From Alopecurus myosuroides (Eukaryota > Streptophyta > Magnoliopsida > Poales > Poaceae): a DNA stretch of 64,000 nucleotides. Made by a program: the position numbers and the translations under genes. Positions 1-10,544 of this stretch are shown piece after piece (within the stretch, counting starts at the first letter, position 1; each line of letters starts with the position of its first letter). The notes below the pieces were generated by a model, which saw only the letters and a program-made list of their open reading frames with translations, was not told where the DNA came from and ran no database searches. The stretch is taken from NCBI GenBank assembly GCA_028641055.1, contig CM054062.1, forward strand, positions 21,460,536-21,524,535, read 5' to 3'.

Positions 1-405
1 GCCACTTTAGTGCGAGTCACATCGAGCTTAAGTAAGAATAGTCAAGAAATTTTGGCTCCTTTGTCCGGTTATAAGATTGCAGCCGTACTCCTCTTGCGAG
101 TAGTCGGCCCTTATAACTCATAGGCATCAAGGCCGGGCCTTTTGGGTTTGTGACTGTGCTTTTCAAGCAACCAGCCCCCAAGACCTATATATATGCAACA
201 TACTTGATGATACTGATGTACTGGTAGCAGTGAATACTACTTACTTGTGATCGAAGCAAATGTCATAATAAGACTTGATAACCATCTCTTTTACTGGTAC
301 GAAAAAATTTGGGTCAGCAGGCCGCCTCATTAAAAACCTTCCAGTCCCCTTAGGTACCCTGGGTAGGAAAAGAGCGCGTCTGAAACCTGCTGCCTGTTAC
401 ATTGT
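1..405. other. E1 spacer between gag and the convergent aORF
   Basis: There is no coding sequence here. The segment is colinear with 14400-14800 of E5 and, in reverse orientation, with 26690-27120 of E6. It contains an imperfect inverted repeat: arms GTTATAAG near 68-75 and CTTATAAC near 111-118. It also holds the conserved block around 315-385 that directly follows the gag/pol stop in all three elements. Its role is not known; transcripts from the two strands would meet here. Confidence 0.6.
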
Positions 406-3400
406 TTAGTTCTTCTTGGGAGTCGGTCCTGGGCTGACGCGACCGATGCACACTCTCCATTTGTTGGACTTTTTCATGATGAGTACTGGGTCTGCTAGCC
501 AATCCGGGTGAGGTGTTCCCATAACGCGGCTAGCCGTGAACGGTGGTGTGGTTTCTTCTCCTATGCCAGATTGTTTAGAGGGATCGTTCTTGATGAAAGC
601 CACCATCTTGGCATCTTGCTCGGACCTGGGTCTTGCTTTTTCTCCTTCAGTGCTCGGCCTTTTTGAGGTGGTCCTGTCCTCCGGGTCTGCTTGAGACCGG
701 TAATGTTTGAGTTCCTCTTTTCTACAGGCTTGCTCGGCCATTGCCGCGTCTCCTTCATCGCATTCAGCTGCTATAACTCGGTTTCCATGTATGGTAATGG
801 TCTGCTTAGGACCCGGAATTTTTAATTGCAGGTACACATAACATGGCCTCGCCATGAATTTAGCATAAGCCGGCCTTCCAAACAGCGCGTGATACGGACT
901 GCGCAACTTAACCACCTCGAAAGTAAGCCACTCAACTCGATAATTGTCCTTTGATTCCCCAAAAGCTACTTCCAATGCGATTTTTCCCTCGGGGCATGCT
1001 GAGTGACCCGGTACTATGCCATGGAAAACTGTCGTACTTTTTTTGGAGCTGAGATTCCTTGAGACCCATGCGTAGAAAGGTTTCCCAGTACAGGATATTG
1101 ATGCTGCTTCCTCCATCCATCAGGACCTTCTTCAGCTCGTACCCATTGACCTGTGGTGCAACTACTAATGCTAAGACTCCCGGGTGTTCTACTCTTTCCG
1201 GGTGATCTCTTCTGCTCCATGTTATATCTTGTTCTGACCACCTCAAATATCTCGGGATAGCCTAAGAGATTGAGTTGACCGCTTGCTTTAGTATCTTTTT
1301 ATCCTTGTTGGAACCTCCTGTAGTATGCACGTGATATTGACCCAACTATTTGGGGTTGGCCTGGAAACCTCCAGCTCCCCCTTGATTGTTGCCCTGATTT
1401 CCGGCTGCCGAGTTACCGGCTGGGGGTGGGCCGTTGCCCGGGTTTCCACCCTGACCCGGTCCTCCTCCCCGACCCGCACCTCGCATGGCTCTGTTTACTT
1501 CCTCGTTCTTCCACCTTTGTAAGTCGGCGCATTGCTCCAAGGAGTGATTAGCCGGCTTGCCGTTCCTGCTGTGCTTTGGGCATGCCATTCTAAAGATGTC
1601 CCAACTGTTACCTGGCCTTGGAGGCCCTTGATAGTGTCCTCCATTGTGATTTCCAGTGTTAAAATTCCCTTCAGATCTGGGTCTCGAAGACCCGGCCTCT
1701 GTGTTGGCGACAAACTCGGAGCCTCCTTCAAACGGGCGCTTGTTCTGGCTATTTCCGTTATTACCCGGTGCTGATCCATTGCCGGTTCTTCCGCTATTAC
1801 TTGTGTTTGCTTTTGCCTTCTTGTCATCAACTTCCTCCTCTGTAGTATCTGTTGCAGCGTGTTTGTTGCACGCATCCATCAATTCTCCCATTGTAACCTC
1901 CGACGCATTCCGACTGGATTTCATGCGAGTTAACTTTTGCACTAAAGGTATATACTTGCATGTTTTTGCCATAGCTTGTAGTGCATCCTTGGGCTGAATA
2001 TCTGTGGACGAGTGAAGTATCTCCATAACCCGGCGCACCCAACTGCGCGCCGACTCTCCCTTCTTCTGGACGCATCGCTCTAGATCATCAATAGTGAACA
2101 ATTTTCTGCACGTCCCATGAAAGTGCTTGACAAACGCGGTCTTCAATTCCTCCCAGGACTTGATCGATCTTTCCGGCAAATTGGTGAACCATAACTTTGC
2201 TGCTCCTTCTGACATCATCAAGTACATGAACTTGGCTTGGAGATTCTCGGATGCGTTGCGAATCGACATTGCCATCTCATAACTGCTTAGCCATGTTTCT
2301 GGATCCATAGTTGGCTCGTAATTCACTACTTTTCCTGGCTCTTTGAATTTTTCCGGGTAAGGTTCAGCTCTGATATTGTCCGAGAGACACTTGGGTCCTG
2401 CAAGAATGGTCGAGGCCAGCCTTGCTCGAGAAACGTGTGATCCAGCAGGGGGCTTAGCTGGGCGCGGCGCTGCAGGTAGTCCATGCGCTGCAGACCCGGC
2501 CCCGGCCCTTCGAGCCCTGGAACTGTCCACAACAGCATGTGTTGCTGATGCTGCCTGAACGCGGGGAGGAGGCGGCATTTGCTGCTGCTCTTCCCTCCGC
2601 CGTGCTGAACTTGTTTGGATATTCCCTTGTTGCTGACTGGCGTATGGCGTCCCGTGCATCCCACTTCTATGATCCGGATAATTGGCTTGCTGCGCCACCG
2701 CGGTGTGCAACAGATCGATTGCTTACCGGGTCTTCTCTGCATGGGGCGACTCTCCCACGGGGATTTGATTCAATGCGAGTGTTGCCGCATACACGTTGTC
2801 CATGGGATTGTTGTAGTGACCTGCTGGTGTGCGAAATCGTGATGGTGGCGGTGGTGGTAGATCGTTGCCGGTTGTGACTCTAGTCTGTGGTAGGGGTAAC
2901 CCGGCCCGCTCATTTGTCGGATGTGCCCCCGCTGTTGCCGGTTGGGGTGCGGTTCCCTGGTTCACCACTGGTATCGGTTGATCCTGAGGTGTGATAAATA
3001 AAGCAGCCGGATTAATAACCCCACCCGTTGCTGGTAACCTAGTTTGATGCCTTTGATGTACTCTAGATGTTTCCTCTCGGAGCCGAGTTTCCAGCGCATC
3101 CAGCTCACGTTGCCGTGTGGCCATCCCTTGCCTTTCTGCTTCTACTTGCCTTCTTTGCTGTTCCAACGCACGACGAGCCACATCCAGATCCCTGACACGT
3201 TCTGCTGCGTTTTCTGGAGTGATAACCGTAGCAAGAACCGTGGGGTCTAGGATCAGATTATTATCGAATAAGGCCGGGTGACGCGGGTTCGAAGGACCCG
3301 CCCCTGGTGTCCGGTTTCCCAGGAATCCGAACGTATTTGCGTGCAACTCCTCGTCTGCTGCGCGGCTGGTCACTGATGCCGATTCTCCATCAACCCGAGC

Positions 3401-3946
3401 CAGAACCGGGTTTCCGTTAGCCGCGCCCTGCTGCTGGGCCAATGCCTGAGCCGCCCCGACTGCTGCCGCGGTTGCGTTCTCTTGGTTGAGGTTGGCCGCG
3501 GGAGCCGTGTAGACCGCAACTCGGCGTACGATGCTTGGTGTGAATTCATGTTGTTCTTCTTCGCTGTTATTCTCCTCATACCGGTTCTCCAGCAGATCCC
3601 TGATAGACTTGGTATCATCCTCTCCACCGACCTGGTCACGCGGGGTCCATGCTGGCTCCTCCGGCTGTTCCCCCTTCGTGATGGGTTCTTCTATCTGATC
3701 TGTTGTTCCAATTGATTCTTCTCTATCTGATTGGATATAGGTAGCCTCCCCTGACACAGAATCAGATCCAAAATTGTCAGGGATCGAACCGGAAGTACAT
3801 ACCATACCAATGAAGACGCTGATCCGGCCGATTGTCACGACAGATCCGGATTCGAGGTGATCCGACTCTGGCCCCCAGCCGGAATCGTCCACCATCTTCT
3901 CTCCTTCGTGGTCGACGTAGATCTCGCCTATGACGAGATTCTCCAT
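406..3946 (-). pseudogene. E1 gag-protease, disabled
   Basis: This is a gag and aspartic-protease polyprotein of about 1180 codons, colinear with the intact one in E5. The start is taken at the ATG at 3946-3944, which matches the E5 start. Gag proper covers 3946-1350, including the capsid region around 2350-2050 and a C-X2-H-X8-H-X4-C putative zinc-binding motif near 1580-1530. The protease motif DGGSS follows near 1100-1115, and the frame ends in a short RT remnant (HPDWLADPV) at about 490-515. Breaks: TAA at 2723-2725, where E5 has CAA; TAG at 1346-1348; TAG near 1266; and a frameshift in the T-run at about 1036-1043. Function would be capsid formation and polyprotein processing; this copy cannot make it. 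Confidence 0.85.
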
Positions 3947-3989
3947 GTTCTTCCGAGCTTCTCCCGTGATGTAAACACCTTTGGACGCA

Positions 3990-4008
3990 GGCCCCACGGT
4001 GGGCGCCA
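3990..4008 (-). other. E1 primer-binding site
   Basis: The minus-strand sequence TGGCGCCCACCGTGGGGCC lies two bases inside the 5' LTR end. The same 19-mer is found in E5 and E6, at the position where a tRNA 3' end primes minus-strand synthesis. I do not assign the tRNA. Confidence 0.8.
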
Positions 4009-4010
4009 AC

Positions 4011-4487
4011 TGTCGTGGGATAATCACGGCAGACGTTACCGGGGGTAACTGATCTTGGGGCAAGACGACACAGGCATTTGGGAGAGGGTTTAGCTCAGAG
4101 GAAAACATGATGGTAATCGATCTGGTAGCCGGCCATCAAAGTCGCCGAGTCTCCGATCTTAATATAATAACTCAACTCTCGGGTTACACTGGATGCTCGA
4201 TTTCAAGCAATATTGCTAGGGTTCTTAGATCTCCCCAAACTAGACGTAGGGGTCGGTTTATAAAGCACCGTACCCTCCTGACTTGCCCTCCAAGGCGCAC
4301 TCTGAATCCTACCCGGACACTGCTTACATACCCTAGCTTTCTTTACCGCAACCCACAATCCGGGTTACGAGGCCTGCAAACTTTGGGCCTTCCAGAAGTT
4401 TCATTATCCTTAGCCGGATCCTGCGCCGTGTCCCTTGGGCCGGGTTACACCTTGGAGTTGGCCTACCGGGTTATTATCCCTCCATCA
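4011..4487 (-). repeat. E1 5' LTR
   Basis: A 477-bp LTR starting TGATGGAGGG and ending CCCACGACA on the minus strand, so it has TG...CA ends. It is related to the E5 LTR (476 bp) and E6 LTR (463 bp) but clearly diverged from both. The pairing LTR is outside the window. Confidence 0.85.
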
Positions 4488-4640
4488 GTCGGGGTAACAA
4501 TTTCAGAGGAAATCAAATTTTCTGACCAAACAGCCTTGCACAGGCCCAACAGGCTCTGAAAGGACCATGCCTCTGACACAGCAAAAATGGAAAGTTAGCA
4601 AATCATTCTTGGGAAAATTGTTTCATCATGTAGGGTTTAA
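4488..4640. other. Unassigned junction between E1 and E2
   Basis: This is about 150 bp between the E1 LTR and the first recognisable gag sequence of E2. I see no ORF, repeat or motif in it. It could be decayed E2 gag. Confidence 0.4.
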
Positions 4641-6193
4641 GACCTAGTGGAAATAATAACTACGGACCAGGAGACAATGGAGGTGGCAACCCAGGTAACA
4701 TGGGCGGTGGACATCCGGGACCTAGCAATTCTGGACCTGGAAATCATAATCAGGGTCATCATGGTCAGGGTAACTAGGGAACTAACCAAGGTGCCAGTCA
4801 CGAAGGAGGAAATTCTGATTTTTAAACAAATCCGAAGCAATTAAGCTCCGACCAATATCATGTATTTACTACCAGTTCAATTAGGAGAGAATGAAAGGTG
4901 CAGAAGCGTGTAGTCAACACAGTATCTCCTGCTGTCCCTAGGTGGCTCAATTGGTCAGAACAACCCATAAATTGGAGTCGGGCAGATCATCCTCCACGAG
5001 TAGATACCAAGAGGTGTGGCTCTAGTTGTGGATCCACAAGTTGGAGAATATAAATTAGACAAAGTGTTGATGGATGGAGGAAGCAGTATAAACATACTTT
5101 ACTATGATACATTCAAGAGGATGAACCTGCAAGAGAAACAACTTCAGCCATCATCAACTGTTTTCATGGGATCGACGTCTCAAAGAAGCAGCTGATGCAT
5201 TGTCTCGTCTAGGTTCCCGGGAAAAAAAGTTCCACCCAACGTGTTTCTGGATGAAATTCATAGCCCGTCAGTTAAAATTCCAACAGAGGAAGACCTGGCA
5301 AACCCAGATCCGGAGTCAGAATTGGTAGCCGCCCTGCGTACAATCCCAGAGTGGACTGAACCATACCCGGCGTATCTTATGAGGGGTGAGCTCCCGCAGG
5401 ACGAGGTTATCGCTCGTCGGGTTATAAGAAGGTCGAAGTCATGTACGATTATCAATGGTGACTTATATAAGCGAAGCGCGACTGGAATCTTTTAGAGATG
5501 TGTCTCTCCGGAAAAAGGGTGTCAGATTTTAAAAGAAATCCACTCAAGAGATTGCGGCCACCATGCAAGTTCCAGAACTTTGGTCAATAAGGCTTTCAGA
5601 AATGGAGTTTTCTGGTTAACTGCATATGCTGATAAAGAACAAATAGTAAGAACGTGCGAAGGATGTCAGAGATATGCAAGGCAGGATCACATGCCAGCTC
5701 AGGATCAGCGCATGATTCCCATAACTTGGCCTTTTGCAGTCTAGGGGCTTGACATGATAGGACCTTTCAAAAATTCGTATGATAAGAAGACTCATCTATT
5801 GGTGGCAGTTGACAAGTTTACAAAGTGGGTAGAAGCAGAACCAAACTGTAAATGTGAAGCGGTTACAATAGTCAAGTTCTTAAAAAAGCTGATTTTCAGA
5901 TTTGGTTACCCACATAGCATTATAACAGACAATGGGACAAATTTTTAAGAGGGAGCAATGCAGATATTTTGTGAACATAACCATATATGGCTTGACCTTG
6001 CTTCAGTGGCACATCCACAGTCTGATAGACTAGCAGGGCGAGCTAACCAGGAATTACTAAAAGGTATCGAACCTAGGCTCCATGTCCCATTAGAAAAAAC
6101 GGCTGGGTGTTGGCTCGAAGAGTTACCTGCTGTTTTATGGAGCATAAGAACTACCCCAAACAGATCAACAGGTTACACACCGTTTTTTCTGGT
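4641..6193 (+). pseudogene. E2: decayed plus-strand Tat gag-pol fragment
   Basis: The order is: a Gly/Asn-rich gag C-terminus (4645-4780); aspartic protease around DGGSS (5073-5090); an abrupt join at about 5170-5180 to the C-terminal end of RNase H (EAADALSRLG); then the integrase zinc-finger region (5440-5690) and integrase core (5745-6190), with both aspartates (LDMIGPF and TDNGTNF) visible. The third catalytic residue is not recognisable; the equivalent site reads DRLAGRAN. RT and most of RNase H, about 2 kb in E6, are deleted. There are many stops, for example TAG at 5493-5495 and TAA at 5946-5948. The right end stops inside integrase and is joined directly to aORF sequence of E3. Its own LTRs are not present. 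Confidence 0.8.
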
Positions 6194-8061
6194 AGTACTG
6201 CTTTGGAGTTCTTCTCCCCCAGAGCCGGGGAACGAGTCCTTCTCACCTCGCACATTTCTAGAGGTATGGGAATTCCGCCTTCCGCCTTCTTCCTTGGAGT
6301 CCTCAGCCATTATAACATCTAGCCTCACAACCTACCACCGAATTCCATTCTTTACCTAGCCGGCTTCCAGGCCCTTTTTGAAGGGTATTTAGGAATAACG
6401 CCTAGATTAGATTTCTGGTAGTATTGCTTTGGAATCAAGCGAAACCCCGCAGAGTGCGCTCTTCCAACTTGTGGAACCATATCTTTCACCCTGCGTAGAT
6501 TCAGGGAAGATTGGTTCCCGAAGATAAAAACGTCGGAATCCGTCAAATTCTGGACGGTTTCCTTTTTCTATCATCAAGATATCCCATTTCCTGGAAAGGA
6601 AACCGGGGTTTCACCATTTGTCAATGCCGCCGCTACTCCCCAAGATAACTGGGCTGCAGAAGCAACGCATACCTTGCCAGACGATTTGATGAAAATCAAA
6701 CAGCGCATCGCCAAGCTCACCTCCTCAAAACATCCTCTTACCGGAACCGACACAGTATTGTGCTGGTTCAGAAGACGGATTCAACCTCTTGCGCATCGAA
6801 CCCGGCTTCTATGCGAATACAATGGTCTAGAAGACAAGATGAGGGGAACGGAGAAGGCTTTCACGAAAAGGGACTTCAAAAAGCGGGTCAATCTTTTGGT
6901 TGCCACTCCCGACCAGTATGAAGAAAGTCGAGAGATGTATCATGAAGGGAACAAGATTCCAAAGGTATGTTCTTTTCTCTTTGGACAATTTTCTCGGATT
7001 TTTGTCTTTCTCTGTTTTCTTAACTTAGTCGGATATTTGGCCATTTCCATAGTTCGATGACCTCACGGAAAAGGATCTTGCAACTGACACTGAACTTGAC
7101 GAAGTGCACGCCAAGTTTTACGGTGGTCGGAAGCGTAAGAGGCCGACAACCACTGAAGAGGTGGTGGATCTTGACGGCGTTCCCGTCGCTACATCCAGGT
7201 AATTCTCTGGGTATTTCGTACCTTTGCCTGATTTTTGTTGCATAAGCTGTTTTGGTTTCTCGGAATATTGATTTCTCGGTTTTCCTTCTTCCTCCTTTCC
7301 CCTTCAGCCTTGCTCCAACCTCTTTAAAATCGAAGAAGCTGAAGAAGCATAAGGCCACTATCGGCAAGGGGGAGCCATCTCCTGCTGCATCTCCCTCTAC
7401 CCCTGTCACTCTTAGGGGAGAAGATCAGTCTGCAAAGCCAGTGGAATACCCACTGCCGACCAGCCAGCCCATTGCATCCGAGATGGATGCGAGGGAAAGG
7501 GCGGAGCCGGATATGGGCGGTCCTTCTCGTACACCTGAGAAGGAACCCATTCCTACTTTTAATAGAGAATTCAAGGTAACGGAAGAACCATTTGACGAAC
7601 TCGGATATATTCGTCCATGGGCTACCAAGTCCTTCGCTCCTGCTCCTCTGATCCGACCTTGGCCGCAAGGCGGACTAATTGTAAGGAATAACTTCGTATT
7701 TTCACCTCAGCAGGTCATCCAGGACGGCCCTCACCATGTTGGGATTCTTTTTGCAGAGTATGCAAAAGAATTCAACGAAAACTTGTTAGATTTGCAACGA
7801 ATGAGCCAGGTAATATCTCTAGCCCCCAAGCAATAAGTCAAATGCATTCTTTTGCCTTAATGCATTTTTCACTTTTATGCTTGTTTTTAACTTAAGCATT
7901 TTTGTCTCCTTTCCGTGTTTCAGCAAACTGCTGAGAACATCAACATGGAGGTTTTCCACAAACTTACCATCAAGAACAAGGAGGTGAAATCCCTTCTTTT
8001 GATTCTTGAGGGTAAGGAGGCAGAACTGGCATCCACTCAGCAGCAGCTGAAGGAATCAGCA
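6194..8061 (+). pseudogene. E3 aORF (plant gypsy-type additional ORF), truncated at both ends
   Basis: This is a spliced plus-strand gene opposite to E3 gag-pol. The N-terminal domain (6200-6650; GMGIPPSAFFLGVLSHYNI) resembles the 'putative gypsy type transposon' domain of the PF04195 kind. Exons, joined by GT-AG and in frame: to 6964; 7053-7199 (acidic); 7308-7809 (Lys/Pro-rich, then a folded-looking segment); 7924 onward (coiled-coil-like, rich in Lys, Glu, Gln). One visible stop (TAG at 6358-6360) and a frame change near 6320 interrupt the first exon. The 5' end is lost at the E2 junction and the 3' end at E4. The molecular function of this protein class is not established. Confidence 0.7.
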
Positions 8062-8135
8062 GGTACCAACCGGGACCAAAGGGGGTACCTCTAGTCCCGG
8101 TTGGTGGCACGGGCCGGGACTAGAGGCCCATTTGT
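8062..8135. repeat. E4 left subterminal repeats
   Basis: Alternating inverted copies of a motif like CCAACCGGGACCAAAGG, TAGTCCCGGTTGG and GCCGGGACTAGAGG occur within 74 bp. They begin directly after aORF coding sequence of E3. Confidence 0.6.
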
Positions 8136-8659
8136 ATAAATATCTCGGCCCTCTCTCCAGGCCGAGCAACCACACTCGGGGCCGACCGAGCCTAGGCGAA
8201 GCCCTGCCGGCGGCGGGAATGGACATGAAGATCCCGCCGGCGGGGATGAACTAGGACGTAGATTTGGCCGAGGATGAGTTTTGGGAATGCATTCATATAT
8301 TGAAAAGGTCCGAAGACCGGTGCTTACATTGGGGGGATGGCGCCGGCCTAGGTACTATAGGTGGCCGGGGGCGCGCCGGCGCCGGCCTAGTCCTCCTCGT
8401 CGGAGGAGATGCAGTGGTAGGGAGGCTGCTGCCACAGGTGGGCAGGCACCTGGGGGGCGCCCACCGGTGACTGCGGAGGCATCTGGGGCTGAGGAGGCAT
8501 CGGGGGCGCGCCCTCCGGCGGCGGCGGCAGCTCCTGAGTCGACCACACTCGCCACCGGTCCAGGCCAAGGTCATGACGTAGTTGAGGCCCGGGGGCAGCG
8601 GCTGTGGATCCGGCTGGTTCTCCGACGCCTCCATGGCGGCGTTCATCGTCTGTCACCAC

Positions 8660-8882
8660 GGCTGCGGCGGTGGAGGGGGAGGCTTCACGTCGGCGTCGCC
8701 GGCCGCACTGGCCAAGACCTGCTCCCACCACTTAATCTTGTCCTCGACGAGGGAGCGGCGGGAGGCCTCGTAGGCGGCTCCAATCCGGCCTGCAGCTCGG
8801 GGTCCTCCTCGTCGTAGAGGATGTCCTCCTCGAACCACAGCTCCGGCTCGCTGCCGGGCAGCGGCGCCGGGTACGTCTCGAC
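8660..8882 (-). pseudogene. E4 internal coding sequence, 3' part
   Basis: This is the continuation of the minus-strand frame at 18874-19164 once E5 is removed. The first codon after the target site reads V, followed by ETYPAPLPGSEPELWFEED. A frame change near 8770 is needed to reach the second block (AAYEASRRSLVEDKIKWWEQ), which stops at about 8660. I do not know the protein; similar acidic Trp-containing segments are common in grass DNA transposons. The E5 insertion splits this frame. Confidence 0.5.
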
Positions 8883-8887
8883 GCTGG
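8883..8887. other. E5 target-site duplication, left
   Basis: GCTGG directly precedes the E5 LTR. The same five bases follow the other LTR at 18874-18878. Confidence 0.95.
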
Positions 8888-9363
8888 TGTCGTGGGATAA
8901 TCACGGCAGATGTTACCAAGGGTAACTGATCTTGGGGCAAGTCGACACAGGCGTTCGGGAGAGGGTTTAGCTCAAGGGAAGACATGGTATAACTTGATCT
9001 GACAGCCGGTAATCGAAGTCGCCGGATCTCTATTCTCGATACAATAACCCGATTAGGGTTTACACTGGATACTTGATACCACACGATATTGCTAGGGCTC
9101 TTAGATCTCTCTCTCAATCTATACCCGGGGGTCGGTTTATATAGTACCCGTACCCCCTAACTTACTTTACAAGGCACACCCGGGTCCTACCCATACACGG
9201 CGTGCTAACCCTAATTTTCCTTTACAATATCCATAATCCGGGCCATTAGGCCCACGAGCCTGGGCCTCCTCGAACATCTCTACCACAGCCGGATCCTGTA
9301 TACCATCCTTTGGGCCGGGTTATCCCCCGGAGCCTGGCATACCGGGTTAGCATCCCCCCGTCA
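8888..9363 (-). repeat. E5 3' LTR
   Basis: 476 bp, minus-strand ends TGACGGGG and CCCACGACA. It is identical to 18398-18873 except for one base. A TATATAAA box lies on the minus strand at 9136-9143. Confidence 0.95.
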
Positions 9364-9380
9364 GTAGTCCCCAGAATAGC
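9364..9380 (-). other. E5 polypurine tract
   Basis: The minus-strand 17-mer GCTATTCTGGGGACTAC abuts the 3' LTR. E6 has the identical 17-mer at 32011-32027. This is the plus-strand priming site. Confidence 0.85.
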
Positions 9381-9747
9381 CTGGGCTTCACGGATCTCCT
9401 TGAAGCGCTTGCTATTCCTGAAAAGATATCAATCACACGGGCACATGGAAACCGGGTTAAGATGTTTCAACATTCAGCTAGGCCTTGCTCCTTGGTGGCC
9501 ATGCGATAATTCAGGTTTCTCCCTCCAAACACCTTGGTTCAAACTTCTGGGTCCAAATCATAGTAGCAACGCCAAGATCCTATGCTTGACAGTTAACCCC
9601 ATCATCGCGGGACAAATCCCCTTCTTTCTTTATCCGGATGCTTTACTCAATACTGGGCGCATATCTCGCAGGAACTTTAAATAAATAGCCGTTTTACCCC
9701 CACAATTCCCGGCCTCCACTCACCGAACCGGGCTTATCCAGTCGCAC

Positions 9748-10533
9748 TATAAAAAAGCTCCTTAGGAGTGACTCGAACCCTAACGGCTCGTTTCCCCCAC
9801 TCCATTTCTTTCTCCCCTTGAGCTCTCTTTCTTCCTGAGCGCCACCACGGACCTTCCACGCACGTCACCGGAACCCATTGCCCGAAGGCTACGCTCCGCC
9901 ACCGGTCACTCCGCGCCGCCGCCAAGATCCGCCGGCAAATTCTCATCCGGCCCACCAAGAACCGCGAAAGGACACCAGGCCTGCGCCATCTGCCTCCGCA
10001 AGGCCTCCCTCGGATCTCCTCCGGTAAGCCTTTTGCGTTCATCAACTTTCCCTCGCAACCTCTGATTTTTTTCCTCAGATTAGATCTAGATCCGTCCGCC
10101 TCAGATTTCTTGGCTAGACCGGATTAGGCTACCCATAGTCTCTTTTAGTTCGCACAAAGTACAAAGCACATACTCCAACCAACTCGCCTACTGCCCACAA
10201 TCATTACCCTCGCCACAAATTTGAAAATAAAACTTCCAATCTAAGCTCGTACTGCCCAAGATTTCCGCCTCTGCATCAATCACTCGGCTGGACTGCTTCT
10301 TTTTAATCCCCTTTATTCACGTTTGGCGCTTAAGCCACTGCCCATTGTTTTCAAAAGGCTTCTTTACCATTTAGACCCCATAAATTTCTCCATAATACGC
10401 GATACCCGGAACTTCCGAGCTTGATTCTACGAGCTAACACCCGGATCTCCTGCCATACCTCAATACCATCCAGCTGATACTTGATCGTTTCGTAACTTCC
10501 ATGTCTTAATCTTCTTCTTATTTGGTGCCTTGC
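9748..10533 (+). promoter_or_regulatory. E5 aORF promoter region, 5' leader and leader intron
   Basis: TATAAAAAA at 9748-9756 is followed by a CT-rich leader. A likely splice donor (CCG before GTAAGCC) lies at 10023/10024 and an acceptor (CCTTGCAG) ends at 10533, giving a leader intron of about 510 bp. The aORF start codon follows 11 bases later. E6 has the same arrangement on its minus strand: TATA box at 31633-31640 and donor near 31364. The transcription start is not visible from sequence; this is inference from motif spacing and from the conserved arrangement. Confidence 0.6.
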
Positions 10534-10544
10534 AGGTCAACCAC

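Larger units (their letters stand above)
1..4487 (-). mobile_element. E1: truncated non-autonomous Tat-lineage Ty3/gypsy element
   Basis: Read on the minus strand this is 5' LTR (4011-4487), primer-binding site, gag-protease (3946-406) and the start of the spacer that separates gag from the aORF in this family. The left part (aORF and 3' LTR) lies outside the window. The layout matches E5 at 14400-18873 block for block, but E1 is much more diverged and disabled. Like E5 it lacks RT, RNase H and integrase: after protease only a short RT remnant is left before the post-pol spacer. The likely target-site copy at 4488-4492 (GTCGG) cannot be confirmed, because the partner end is missing. Confidence 0.85.

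Noticed and set aside
8281..8817. Long GC-rich plus-strand frames near 8264-8817
   Set aside because: Arg/Gly/Ala-rich frames open on both strands because of GC content. The minus-strand frame continues across the E5 insertion and has better protein character.
9734..10045. Minus-strand frame of 103 codons upstream of the E5 aORF
   Set aside because: It is antisense to the aORF leader, has no homologue in E6 and looks like chance opening in GC-rich sequence.
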